Part shown: positions 35,004 through 43,170 of the stretch, piece by piece | Layout of the letters: every line of letters begins with the position of its first letter | Numbering within the stretch: position 1 is the first letter of the stretch | NCBI GenBank assembly: GCA_021811615.1 | Contig: JAJZNW010000033.1 | Location: 1 to 44,591, forward strand | DNA from: Bacteroidota bacterium | Lineage (GTDB): Bacteria; Bacteroidota; Ignavibacteria; Kryptoniales; JAKASW01 | Length of the DNA stretch: 44,591 nucleotides | Reading direction: 5' to 3' | Made by a program: the position numbers and the translations under genes | The notes under the pieces: generated by a model | What the model was told of the DNA's origin: nothing | Seen by the model: only the letters and a program-made list of their open reading frames with translations | The model's database searches: none

Positions 35004-35924
35004 ATGTTTCCTGTACCGGTATATTGTGCCATGTTTGTTCAATTTTCTCTTGTCTTTCTAGCTGCGGTGCTCGCAGGATTTCTCGGGGCGCTGGTCGGCA
35101 TCGGGGGCGGTGTCATAATAGTCACGGCGCTCTCACTGTTCTTCCACCTTCCGATCCATATTGCAATTGCAGCGAGTCTAGTGTCGGTCATCGCAACTTC
35201 GATCGCGGGGGCGCTCCGCTTCGTGAAGCAGAGGATCGCGGACGTCAGGCTGGGAATGTACCTGGAAATGGCGACGACAATGGGAGCGCTGGCTGGAGCC
35301 TTCATTGGAGTCATTCTGAATGCATATCTCCTCAGCCTGCTTTTCGGCGCGTTCCTTCTGTATACCGCCGTAAATTCTCTGAGGAAGGAATTGAAAGCGA
35401 GGGTCGCGATGGAGACCCAGAGCGGCGAAGCGTCGGCTGTCTCTGAATCTTCCAACGGCACTCGGCAGCTTCTCCGAAGGGGGAGCTACTACGACAGATC
35501 CACCCAGTCGACCATCAGTTATACCCCTGTCGGAGCGTTGCCGGGTGCTCTCGTCGTTTCGTTTGCAGGTTTAGCGGCAGGACTTCTCGGAATAGGGGGA
35601 GGCGTCATCAACGTCGCGGCGATGAACTCGATCATGAAGGTTCCGGTCAAAGTCTCAATTGCGACCAGCCAGTTCATGATAGCGGTTACTGCCGCCACAG
35701 GTGCGATCGTCTATTTTCTCGCCGGTGGAGTGGATGTGTATGTCGTCGCTCCGGCCGCCCTCGGAACATTGCTCGGGTCGACGCTCGGCGGTCTGGTCAT
35801 GAACAGGCTACCCACAAGGCTCATCAAAACGCTATTTCAGTTCCTGCTGCTCTACCTTGGGTATCAGATGATAGCAAAGGGTATTCTTATGGGGTTCGGT
35901 TTCAGACTTCCCGGCATCGTTTAG
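35004..35924 (+). CDS. TauE/SafE-family sulfite/organosulfonate exporter-like membrane protein
   Basis: A 306-residue polytopic inner-membrane protein made of two similar halves, each beginning with the family's Gly-rich loop: AGFLGALVGIGGGVIIV (about 23-39) and AAGLLGIGGGVINVAAM (second half). About eight helices. The halves are split by a hydrophilic loop of ~50 residues (about 128-175: KELKARVAMETQSGEASA, then YYDRSTQS). Family members export sulfite, sulfoacetate or related anions; the substrate here cannot be told. Start: ATG 35004, or the in-frame ATG 35031 (MFVQFSLVF); neither has a good SD. Single-gene unit. Confidence 0.88.
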   Translation: MFPVPVYCAMFVQFSLVFLAAVLAGFLGALVGIGGGVIIVTALSLFFHLPIHIAIAASLVSVIATSIAGALRFVKQRIADVRLGMYLEMATTMGALAGAFIGVILNAYLLSLLFGAFLLYTAVNSLRKELKARVAMETQSGEASAVSESSNGTRQLLRRGSYYDRSTQSTISYTPVGALPGALVVSFAGLAAGLLGIGGGVINVAAMNSIMKVPVKVSIATSQFMIAVTAATGAIVYFLAGGVDVYVVAPAALGTLLGSTLGGLVMNRLPTRLIKTLFQFLLLYLGYQMIAKGILMGFGFRLPGIV

Positions 35925-36109
35925 CGGATCATACCACGAGATCGTCATAATCTCGAATTTGACTCAATGTCATCGGCACAATTGAACCGCTAAAGCCGCG
36001 ATGAAGTGGCGGGAATCATTACCGCTGTTCTTGCGCCGCTGCATTTCTCCCTCCGGCTGAAGTCTGCTCGAAGTCCTTTGAAAGCCTGCAGCGGGGCGTC
36101 GGCAGCTGG

Positions 36110-36274
36110 TAGTGTCCTAATTTGATTTCCTTTACAAAAGTGTTTGAAATGAACCGCCAGGATCACGGAGAAACGCCAAGTTCTTCACTTCAGAATTATC
36201 CTTCGCGGTTCCTGGCAGACTTTGCGGTTAGCTAAGAACTTTCTTAGACAACGCGTGTTAAAATTAGGACACTA
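36110..36274. mobile_element. MITE-like element, 165 bp with perfect 14-bp terminal inverted repeats
   Basis: TAGTGTCCTAATTT at 36110-36123 and its exact reverse complement at 36261-36274. It has no coding capacity. The core (about 36149-36234) holds a second inverted structure with AACCGCCAGGA and TCCTGGC...GCGGTT, related to the palindrome at 31919-31989. The ends begin and finish with TA, which could be a TA target duplication of the IS630/Tc1 kind, but I see no longer direct repeat flanking it. The rest of the 480-bp gap between the transporter and the peptidase gene (35925-36406) shows no gene. Confidence 0.7.
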
Positions 36275-36406
36275 CCCGGCAGCCCATCTCATTGAAATTG
36301 ACTCACACATGCCTTAGCTTTGTGCAGTCGTGTTGATTTGTGCGCGACATTGCTATACCAATTGGGCTTAACCTTTCTGATCGTGGGAACATTTAATGGA
36401 GGATCT

Positions 36407-38608
36407 ATGAGAAAGAACTATTCCAGCCTATTCATGGCTTTGGCTCTCGCCGCGGCCATCCCGTTATTAGCGGGGTCGATTTTTCGAAACTCGGGCACGC
36501 GTTCGGCAAACCCGGCACTGGCGGAGTCCGCAGTCCGGACAGTTCAGGGCTTTTCCCAATCGAACCCGTTCGCTAATCCGAGTCCCCTTCAATTTCAGGC
36601 GCCTGAATTCGACAAGATACATGATTGCGATTATCAGCCCGCCCTGGATGAAGGGATGCGACTTCAGAGTCTGGAGATCGACAGCATCGCGCTCAACCCC
36701 GAGCCGCCGACTTTCGGGAACACGATAGTTGCGATGGAGCGGTCGGGCGAACTGCTCACGCGCGTTTCAAAAGTGTTCTTCAGTGTCATACAATCGAATA
36801 CGGACGATACTCTTCAGAATCTACTTTCCATCGAAGCGCCGAAGCTGGCCGCGCACTCCGATGCAATCTATATGAACCCGAATCTCTTCGGGAGAGTCAA
36901 GACGATATACGACAACCGCAGCGGCCTTAACCTCTCACCGGTGCAGAGGATGCTCGTCAGGAGATATTACACGGATTTCGTCCGGTCCGGCGCGCTTCTG
37001 TCCGAGGCAGATAAGGCGAAACTGCGGGAGATCAACCAGGAAGAGTCCAGACTTGTCACGGATTTTCAGAGCAGACTTCTCGAGGCGACAAAGGCGGGCG
37101 CGCTCGTCATAGACGACAAGAATAAACTCAGCGGTCTGAGCGATGCCGAGATCGCCGCTGCCGCCGAGACGGCTCACAATCGCGGAATTAATTCACCGGA
37201 TACGTGGGTCCTTCCTCTTCAGAATACGACACAGCAGCCATACCAGGTGTCGCTGAATGACAGGTCGGTTCGTGAACGGCTCTTCGTGTCGTCGACGATG
37301 CGGGCAGAGCATGGTGACAGCAACGACACGCGCGGAATCATAGTGAAGCTGGCAGAACTTCGTGCCGAAAAGGCGAAGCTCCTCGGCTTTCCGGACTATG
37401 CCGCCTATGTCCTTGAGGACCAGATGGCAAAAACTCCGGCGGCGGCCATAAAACTGCTGACCGATCTTGTACCGGCGACGATGGCAAAGGCGCAGGGAGA
37501 AGCAAAAAGAATGCAGGCGCTGGTGAACAAGGCGCACGGTGGCTTCGAGCTGCAACCGTGGGACTGGCAGTACTATGCGGAGAAGGTTCGCAAGGCAGAG
37601 TACGACCTGGATGAATCACAGATTAAGCCGTACTTCGAACTTAACCGTGTCCTGCAGGACGGCGTGTTCTACGCAGCCAACAAGCTGTACGGGCTTTCTT
37701 TCAAGGAGAGGAAAGATATCCCGGTTTACCAGCCCGACGTGCGGGTGTTTGAGGTATTCGACGAAAACGGCAAGCCGATCGCGCTGTGGTACTGCGACTA
37801 CTTCAAGCGCGACAACAAGAGCGGCGGGGCATGGGAAGACACTTTCGTTGACGGTTCGGGGCTGATGGGGACTCATCCGGTGGTATTCAATGTCGCCAAC
37901 TTTGCCAAGCCGGCCGCCGGGCAGCCTGCGCTTCTAAGTTATGACGATGTTACTACCATGTTCCACGAATTCGGACACGCGCTTCATTCCATGCTCACTA
38001 CAGTCGAATTTCCGAGGCTTGCCGGGACTAACGTGCCGAGAGATTTCGTGGAACTCCCTTCGCAATTCAATGAGCACTGGGCGCTTTATCCTGAAGTACT
38101 TGCTCACTATGCGAGGAACTACAAGACCGGTGCGCCGATGCCCGAGGAACTCGTCGCGAAGATAAAGGAAGCCAGGACATTCAATCAGGGCTTTCAGACG
38201 CTCGAGTATATAGAAGCTTCGCTTCTCGACATGGCCTGGCATACTCTCCCAGCCGGCGCGAAAGTCGCGAATGTCGATTCGTTCGAGACTGCCGCATTGC
38301 AGCACTACGACGTCTACATGAAGCTCGTCCCACCAAGGTACCGGTCGACTTACTTCGCTCATATCTGGGAAGGAGGTTATTCGGCGGGGTACTATTCATA
38401 TATGTGGGCCGAAGTGCTTGATGACGACGCCTTCGAGTGGTTCAAAGAGCATGGCGGCCTCACTCGCGCGAACGGAAAACGTTTCGAGGAAATGATCCTC
38501 TCTAAAGGAGGCTCGGAGGATGCCGGAGCGATGTACCGCGCATTCCGGGGCCGTGACGCAAACGTCGATGCCTTGCTCAAGGATCGCGGACTGACCGGAG
38601 CCGAGTAG
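36407..38608 (+). CDS. dcp: Exported M3-family zinc metallopeptidase (peptidyl-dipeptidase Dcp type)
   Basis: A 733-residue protein starting at the ATG after GGAGG (36399-36403); a longer in-frame reading from 36320 lacks an SD and would bury the signal peptide. N-terminal signal MRKNYSSLFMALALAAAIPLLAG predicts export. The catalytic motif FHEFGHALHSM gives zinc ligands His520 and His524 and catalytic Glu521; the third ligand is probably Glu556 or a nearby Glu in the following SQFNEHWALYPE region. The C-terminal ...YYSYMWAEVLDDDAFEWF and YRAFRGRDANVDALLKDRGL are typical of Dcp/oligopeptidase A. Dcp removes C-terminal dipeptides. An export signal on Dcp is usual in Bacteroidota and points to periplasmic peptide breakdown. 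Stand-alone gene. Confidence 0.95.
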   Translation: MRKNYSSLFMALALAAAIPLLAGSIFRNSGTRSANPALAESAVRTVQGFSQSNPFANPSPLQFQAPEFDKIHDCDYQPALDEGMRLQSLEIDSIALNPEPPTFGNTIVAMERSGELLTRVSKVFFSVIQSNTDDTLQNLLSIEAPKLAAHSDAIYMNPNLFGRVKTIYDNRSGLNLSPVQRMLVRRYYTDFVRSGALLSEADKAKLREINQEESRLVTDFQSRLLEATKAGALVIDDKNKLSGLSDAEIAAAAETAHNRGINSPDTWVLPLQNTTQQPYQVSLNDRSVRERLFVSSTMRAEHGDSNDTRGIIVKLAELRAEKAKLLGFPDYAAYVLEDQMAKTPAAAIKLLTDLVPATMAKAQGEAKRMQALVNKAHGGFELQPWDWQYYAEKVRKAEYDLDESQIKPYFELNRVLQDGVFYAANKLYGLSFKERKDIPVYQPDVRVFEVFDENGKPIALWYCDYFKRDNKSGGAWEDTFVDGSGLMGTHPVVFNVANFAKPAAGQPALLSYDDVTTMFHEFGHALHSMLTTVEFPRLAGTNVPRDFVELPSQFNEHWALYPEVLAHYARNYKTGAPMPEELVAKIKEARTFNQGFQTLEYIEASLLDMAWHTLPAGAKVANVDSFETAALQHYDVYMKLVPPRYRSTYFAHIWEGGYSAGYYSYMWAEVLDDDAFEWFKEHGGLTRANGKRFEEMILSKGGSEDAGAMYRAFRGRDANVDALLKDRGLTGAE

Positions 38609-38703
38609 CTTTTTTCAACCCGGCCTTTGCCGATTTGTCTTCCGGCCGGCGGGCAATTTTGAGATGTGAGATCAGCACGCTGGTAATACTGAACTGAGCA
38701 GGA

Positions 38704-38748
38704 GATTCCCACGGACTGGATCCTGTTCGCTCCTTCTCCGTGGGAGTC
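38704..38748 (+). terminator. Candidate terminator hairpin after the peptidase gene
   Basis: An 11-bp stem with one wobble pair (38704-38714 with 38738-38748, TCCCACGG core, 23-nt loop) about 95 bp after the dcp stop. It is followed by TTCGTTCCTT, not a clean T run, so termination is uncertain. The rest of the ~440-bp gap to the next gene (38609-39049) shows no gene. Confidence 0.4.
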
Positions 38749-39049
38749 TTCGTTCCTTGATCCTGATCTGAGTTCATCGAAAAACGCAGGGAGGCGAATC
38801 ACCGGAACTCGCTTCGCTGACTCCTGCCGGTATGCTGCTCCATGTTGCACTTCATCAGAAGAACGGATAATTTCGAATGTCAGCGGGCTCAAATGAAAAA
38901 AGAACATCGTATCGTAGAAGTGATTTTGTGAATAAAAAAACTATCCGGCGGCCTGATTCATTCGGCTGATATTCGGATCCGTTGACCTGCGTTCGGTTGA
39001 GCCGGATTTTGGGCTCGATACCGGTCAACTCTTAATGCTGGAGGCGCGC

Positions 39050-39424
39050 TTGAATTCTAAAGATCCGAAGATCACTGCGCTTGAGTTTAATGAATGCATT
39101 ACCAGACACGATGTCGCGGCTCTATCGGCTCTGATGTCCGAAACCCACCTCTTCGTCGACAGGGAAGGGACCGAAGAGCGGTCTAGAGAACATGTTTCGG
39201 GGATCTGGCAGGAGTTTTTCGGCATGTTCCCGAAATATCGAAATACGATGGTGCGCGTCGAATCGAAAATCGATACCGTCATTATGATAGGGTACGCATA
39301 TTGGAATGAAGAAAACAGACGCGACCCGGCGATTTGGGTCGCAAAGATAGTTGACGATCACGTCGCTGAATGGCGGATCTATTACGATACCGCGGAGAAC
39401 TGGAATAGATTGGAGATTGACTGA
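39050..39424 (+). CDS. SnoaL/NTF2-like small protein
   Basis: A 124-residue protein from TTG 39050, which sits 5 nt after GGAGG (39040-39044). The in-frame ATG 39035 lies upstream of that SD and would add five residues. The pattern NECITRHDVAALSALMSETH, FVDREGTEE, WQEFFGMFPKYRNTM, then VESKIDTVIMIGYAYW and VAEWRIYYDT is the NTF2-like/SnoaL alpha+beta cone fold, common for small enzymes and ligand-binding domains. No catalytic residue set that would fix a reaction. Single gene, no operon partner within 90 bp. Confidence 0.75.
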   Translation: MNSKDPKITALEFNECITRHDVAALSALMSETHLFVDREGTEERSREHVSGIWQEFFGMFPKYRNTMVRVESKIDTVIMIGYAYWNEENRRDPAIWVAKIVDDHVAEWRIYYDTAENWNRLEID

Positions 39425-39560
39425 TTGATTCTGCCATTTTCGGATCGAGATCTTATTATCACAAGTCATCTTCTCCAGCTGCGGTGTATTACAGCATGAG
39501 AATGGTTCGGCCGGCGGTTTGCGAATCGAAGACTGCCGAGAAGATCACGAGGAAGAAGAA

Positions 39561-39920
39561 ATGGACGATTTGAGCGTATCAAGCCTGATCGCTTTTTGCG
39601 GATTGAATTGTTCCACCTGCCGGGTTTACACCGCTACGAGAGAAAGGGACGCGGTCAGGCAGAAGGCAATCAGGGAGGAAATCGCTGCGACGATCTGCGA
39701 ACGTTACGGGAAGCGTGTGACCGCAGCGGATGTCACCGACTGCGACGGGTGCAAATCCGGAACAGGCCGCCTTTTCTCGGGATGCCTTAAGTGCGAAATC
39801 CGGCAATGTGCCACCGAAAAGGGGAAAGGCCTCTGTGCATTCTGCGAGGAATATCCCTGTGAGAAGCTCCACAGGCTCATCCTTACCGAGGTCATAGACA
39901 ACGATCCGAGTGAGGCGTGA
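39561..39920 (+). CDS. DUF3795-type cysteine-rich protein
   Basis: A 119-residue protein from ATG 39561 after a purine-rich GAGGAAG; an upstream in-frame TTG (39519) would add a non-conserved acidic stretch. It has twelve cysteines: FCGLNCSTC at the N-terminus (Cys13, 17 and 20), CDGC (61, 64), then pairs and triplets up to CAFCEEYPC (92, 95 and 100). This CGxxCxxC...CxGC...CxFCxxYPC layout is DUF3795, whose role is unknown; zinc or Fe-S binding is likely. Convergent with the beta-barrel gene 62 bp away. Confidence 0.82.
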   Translation: MDDLSVSSLIAFCGLNCSTCRVYTATRERDAVRQKAIREEIAATICERYGKRVTAADVTDCDGCKSGTGRLFSGCLKCEIRQCATEKGKGLCAFCEEYPCEKLHRLILTEVIDNDPSEA

Positions 39921-39982
39921 GTGTCATGCCGCTGTTGTGAGGGTCTCAACGGATCCCTCTTCAGATAAGAAATGCCGGACGC

Positions 39983-41089
39983 TCAGATCTCGATTCCCAC
40001 GCCGAGGCAGGCAGAGTTGTACTTCGCCACGTCATAACCCACACTGATATTGACCGCGTAGAGCATCCGGAGTGAGAATCCGATCGTAATGCTCGTCACG
40101 TTTTCGCCGGTAAGGGAGAACGAGACCGGAACTGAGATCGGCTGGTTCAGTGGACCGGTGGTCTGAAAGTCATACGAGATATTCATCTTTGAAGACTCGA
40201 ACGAAAACCCGGCGAACGGCGTGATGTTCAAGAGGCCGGGGCCGAATGTCTTGCTCGCGTAGATCCCGAATTCGCTCGCGGTGCTTTTGAATACGCTCCC
40301 GATCTTCAGCGTCTGGGTGAAGTAGGCAAGAGACAGGTTGAGGGGGACCGGGCTCCCGAACCATACAAGCGGATCGTGCTGGATACCGAAGCCGAAGTAA
40401 GAAGTGTTTCCTAGTTTTGAGTTGATGCTGCTCGTCGGAAGAAACCTTACCGAAACGTCGGTACCGAGGATTGTGCCCGCACTGAACTGGAAAGCACCCA
40501 TGGGGAGAAGCCTCAGGTTTTCGAGAAAACCTGTGACGCCGGTCGATACGACAAGAGGATTGAGATTCACGCTCTGTTTCGTTCCGCTGTAGTTGACCGT
40601 TGCTGTGCCGCCACCGAACCTTACCGCGATCGTATCCAGCTTCGAACCGACGATGGTCGGACCCGCTATCGTTACGTTGAAGGGAATCTTCATGATCTCC
40701 GACCTTATTGAGTCGCGAAGCGCTCCTGTATAGCTTCTCGGTATGAGCAGATCTGCCTGGTTGTGGTTGAATTCGAAAGTCCCCTGAGCGTCGAAACTCT
40801 TGCTTGATGGCGAAAAGAAAGACCCCATTCCGACAATCCCGAGTTTGATATCAAGCGACGCGATCACCGGCGGGGGAACGCTCTCCACCCAACCAGAATT
40901 GAGGTCCGCGCCGAATCCCGATACTATCGGCGCGACGTATCCTCTCGCGGCGGACTCCGCCAGTCTGCCTAGAGTTGATACGAGACCGTTTTTATTTCCT
41001 GACGTCTGCGCGTATGAGGTTGAACGGAGAACGAAAATGGCTGTCGATATAAGCACTGACTTGCATATTGAGCCGTAACGATTTGGCAT
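39983..41089 (-). CDS. Predicted outer-membrane beta-barrel protein
   Basis: A 368-residue protein with a signal segment (about 10-28, ending TSYAQ). The mature part is Gly/Ser/Thr-rich with alternating hydrophobic strands typical of an outer-membrane barrel (IGFSLRMLYAVNISVGYDVA, LNISPFAGFSFESS-like strands). An N-terminal SAARGYVAPIVSGFGADLNS segment is like that of a Bacteroidota porin-like family (I think DUF6588, uncertain). The C-terminus ends in a strand (SACLGVGIEI), as barrels often do. Export to the outer membrane is predicted; substrate unknown. The GNAT gene lies 44 bp upstream in the same direction and may share its transcript. Confidence 0.72.
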   Translation of the reverse strand: MPNRYGSICKSVLISTAIFVLRSTSYAQTSGNKNGLVSTLGRLAESAARGYVAPIVSGFGADLNSGWVESVPPPVIASLDIKLGIVGMGSFFSPSSKSFDAQGTFEFNHNQADLLIPRSYTGALRDSIRSEIMKIPFNVTIAGPTIVGSKLDTIAVRFGGGTATVNYSGTKQSVNLNPLVVSTGVTGFLENLRLLPMGAFQFSAGTILGTDVSVRFLPTSSINSKLGNTSYFGFGIQHDPLVWFGSPVPLNLSLAYFTQTLKIGSVFKSTASEFGIYASKTFGPGLLNITPFAGFSFESSKMNISYDFQTTGPLNQPISVPVSFSLTGENVTSITIGFSLRMLYAVNISVGYDVAKYNSACLGVGIEI

Positions 41090-41133
41090 GCCTTCTTCTA
41101 AGGTTATGTATGATCAGGGCAATTCTAAGAGAA

Positions 41134-41640
41134 TCACAACTGGAGGGCAGCAGCTTCGTCAAGCTCATTGCCCGCGAGCCGGTAGACCCTCCATTCATTC
41201 ATCGGCTTTGCGCCCATGGATCTGTAGAAGGAAATTGCTTTTTCGTTCCAGTTGAGCACGGCCCATTCGAATCTCCCGCAATCCCGCTCTTTTGCGAGCT
41301 TCGCAAGGTAAATCAGAAGCCGTTTGCCGTAGCCCTTCCCGCGGAATTCGGGTTTCACATAGAGGTCTTCGAGATAAATTCCCGGTTTGCCGAGGAAAGT
41401 CGAAAAGTTGTGAAAAAAAAGCGCGAAGCCTACAGGCCTACCGTCCACTTCGGCCAGCACAACTTCGGCTACGTGCTTTTCAAAGATACTTTTCCTTATC
41501 ATCTCTTCAGTCGCTTCAACTTCGTGGAGAAGCTTTTCAAACTCAGCGAGTTCCCTGATAAACCCGAGTATCGTCCCGCTGTCCGATTCGCGGGCAGCCC
41601 TGATACGGAATCCCGTACCGCTATTTTCATCTTTGCTCAT
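41134..41640 (-). CDS. GNAT-family N-acetyltransferase (diamine/thialysine acetyltransferase-like)
   Basis: A 168-residue cytosolic acetyl-CoA-dependent acetyltransferase. I start it at ATG 41640, 5 nt after GGAAGG; ATG 41643 and GTG 41646 sit too near the SD. The GNAT fold is complete: N-terminal FRIRAARESDSGTILGFIRE, strand 4 with IYLEDLYVKPEFR, and the acetyl-CoA loop RGKGYGKR (100-107), then FEWAVLNWNEKAISFYRSMG. The ELAEFEKLLHEVEATEEM and LNWNEKAISFYRSMGAKPMN strings resemble the spermidine/spermine and thialysine N-acetyltransferase branch, so a small amine substrate is likely but not proven. Confidence 0.9.
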   Translation of the reverse strand: MSKDENSGTGFRIRAARESDSGTILGFIRELAEFEKLLHEVEATEEMIRKSIFEKHVAEVVLAEVDGRPVGFALFFHNFSTFLGKPGIYLEDLYVKPEFRGKGYGKRLLIYLAKLAKERDCGRFEWAVLNWNEKAISFYRSMGAKPMNEWRVYRLAGNELDEAAALQL

Positions 41641-41851
41641 CATCACCTTCCGAGAAATTCAAGTTCCCGATTTGTTTGTGAGAATATAGAAGCAGGAGAG
41701 TGGAAAGACAAATATACGACGCACTAATTGAATCGGATTACAATGAGCCATCACCGGCATGTTCGCCGGGGATTTTGGTAAGTTATGTTCCTTGTGTTAT
41801 AATCTAGCGGTATGTCAGCGGGAGAAATGAATTCAATGGAGGGCTCTAGGC

Positions 41852-42775
41852 ATGAAGCACACCCCGGCGGTCTCGCTGCTTGCTTTTGCGGTTTGTTCGG
41901 CGCTTCTGGGTCTATCAGGACAACCGCATCAGGGAAAGATGACTGTCATGCCTGACGGCGATTATGTTCTCACGTCGGGAAAACTGAAGATGACCGTGAA
42001 TCCTCGTGCAGGGGCACGAATTGTTTCGTTGAAGCTGGGAGGTTACGAGTTTCTTACCGGACGGGAGGTCATGGAAGGGAATTACGGCTCAACATTATGG
42101 CCGAGTCCACAATCTTTATGGGGATGGCCGCCTCCACCGGTGCTTGACAGCGATCCGTGCTCCGCGAGCGCGAGCGGCGACACTGCCACTTTCGTAAGCT
42201 GGAAAGATGCGAGGACGGGGCTACAGGTCATCAAGAGATTCTCGGCAGGCAAAAACGGACGCATGGACCTTTCATACACAATGATAAATGTGACGGACTC
42301 TTCCATGAAAGTCGCTCCGTGGGAAATCACGAGGGTCCACAAAGGGGGACTCTTGTTTTTCCCGGTTGGGGGCAATCCTCTCGGGAGGAAATCATTCGAC
42401 CCCGCGCCTGTCAAAGTGATCGACGGTATAGCATGGTACAAAGATTCTGTAAGGAGACCGGATGAGAACCTTCTTACGACTGCGAACGGTACCGAAGGCT
42501 GGGCGGCATATGTCATCGATGAAAGACTCTTTGTGAAAAGATTCCGCAATGTCCCGAGAGATAGCGTTGCGCCGGGGGAAGGTGAAATCGCTTTCTACGT
42601 CAGTAAGGAGGCGGACTATGTGGAATTCGAGATACAGGGCACGTATCAAAACATAGATCCCGGGGCACAATCGCAATGGAACGTGGAATGGATGGCTGCG
42701 GAAATACCAGGTAAGATCGCGGTCCACGCAGGAAGCCCTGATCTGGTTGAGTTTGTAAGAAGACTTGTCAGGTAG
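41852..42775 (+). CDS. Exported DUF4380 / mutarotase-fold-like protein
   Basis: A 307-residue protein from the ATG after GGAGG, with a signal peptide (about 1-24, VSLLAFAVCSALLGLSG). The mature part reads like a galactose-mutarotase-type beta-sandwich: YVLTSGKLKMTVNPRAGARIVSL, GYEFLTGREV, YGSTLWPSPQSLWGWPPPP, MINVTDSSMKVAPWEITRV, and EWMAAEIP near the end. These fit DUF4380, thought to be carbohydrate-related. No catalytic pair can be named with certainty. Divergent from the GNAT gene and 395 bp before the T9SS cargo gene; no operon partner. Confidence 0.75.
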   Translation: MKHTPAVSLLAFAVCSALLGLSGQPHQGKMTVMPDGDYVLTSGKLKMTVNPRAGARIVSLKLGGYEFLTGREVMEGNYGSTLWPSPQSLWGWPPPPVLDSDPCSASASGDTATFVSWKDARTGLQVIKRFSAGKNGRMDLSYTMINVTDSSMKVAPWEITRVHKGGLLFFPVGGNPLGRKSFDPAPVKVIDGIAWYKDSVRRPDENLLTTANGTEGWAAYVIDERLFVKRFRNVPRDSVAPGEGEIAFYVSKEADYVEFEIQGTYQNIDPGAQSQWNVEWMAAEIPGKIAVHAGSPDLVEFVRRLVR

Positions 42776-43170
42776 CCGGTCCTGTTCGGCGCGAGGAAAC
42801 CGCAGAATACAGCCGTCCAGATTCACGAGCCGGATATTCAAATCAGTTAACCCTGGAATTCCGTCTCCCGCCCACGCGGTGCTTCGGGCAGGTTACGCGT
42901 ATTTACATTTGGATTTGCGCGCGAAGAACTGCGAGATTTGTACGTGGTACCTTTCGGGTGAATGGGCTTTCTGCCTATTCATACTGAGCCTGTAAGCGTT
43001 TTGAGGCGAGAAGCTGCCGGATGTTGCACTATGACGCCGCTTCGTCTAAATTTCTGCGAGGGGAGCTCGAAGCAGGTCGTGTGGTGGAAAGTTCCTCGTG
43101 TCTGCATCTCAGTCTCTCTATATCGGCTGGATGCTGTGTTCCCCTCAGGCCGTGGGAAAGGAGGTATCTT
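42776..43170. other. Gap before the T9SS cargo gene; no gene seen
   Basis: A 395-bp gap. Plus-strand frames run through it, including one in frame with the next gene from 43021, but without SD or signal peptide. The only strong signal is the SD AAAGGAGGT (43157-43165) at the end. The promoter of the next gene must be here; I cannot place it. Confidence 0.4.
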
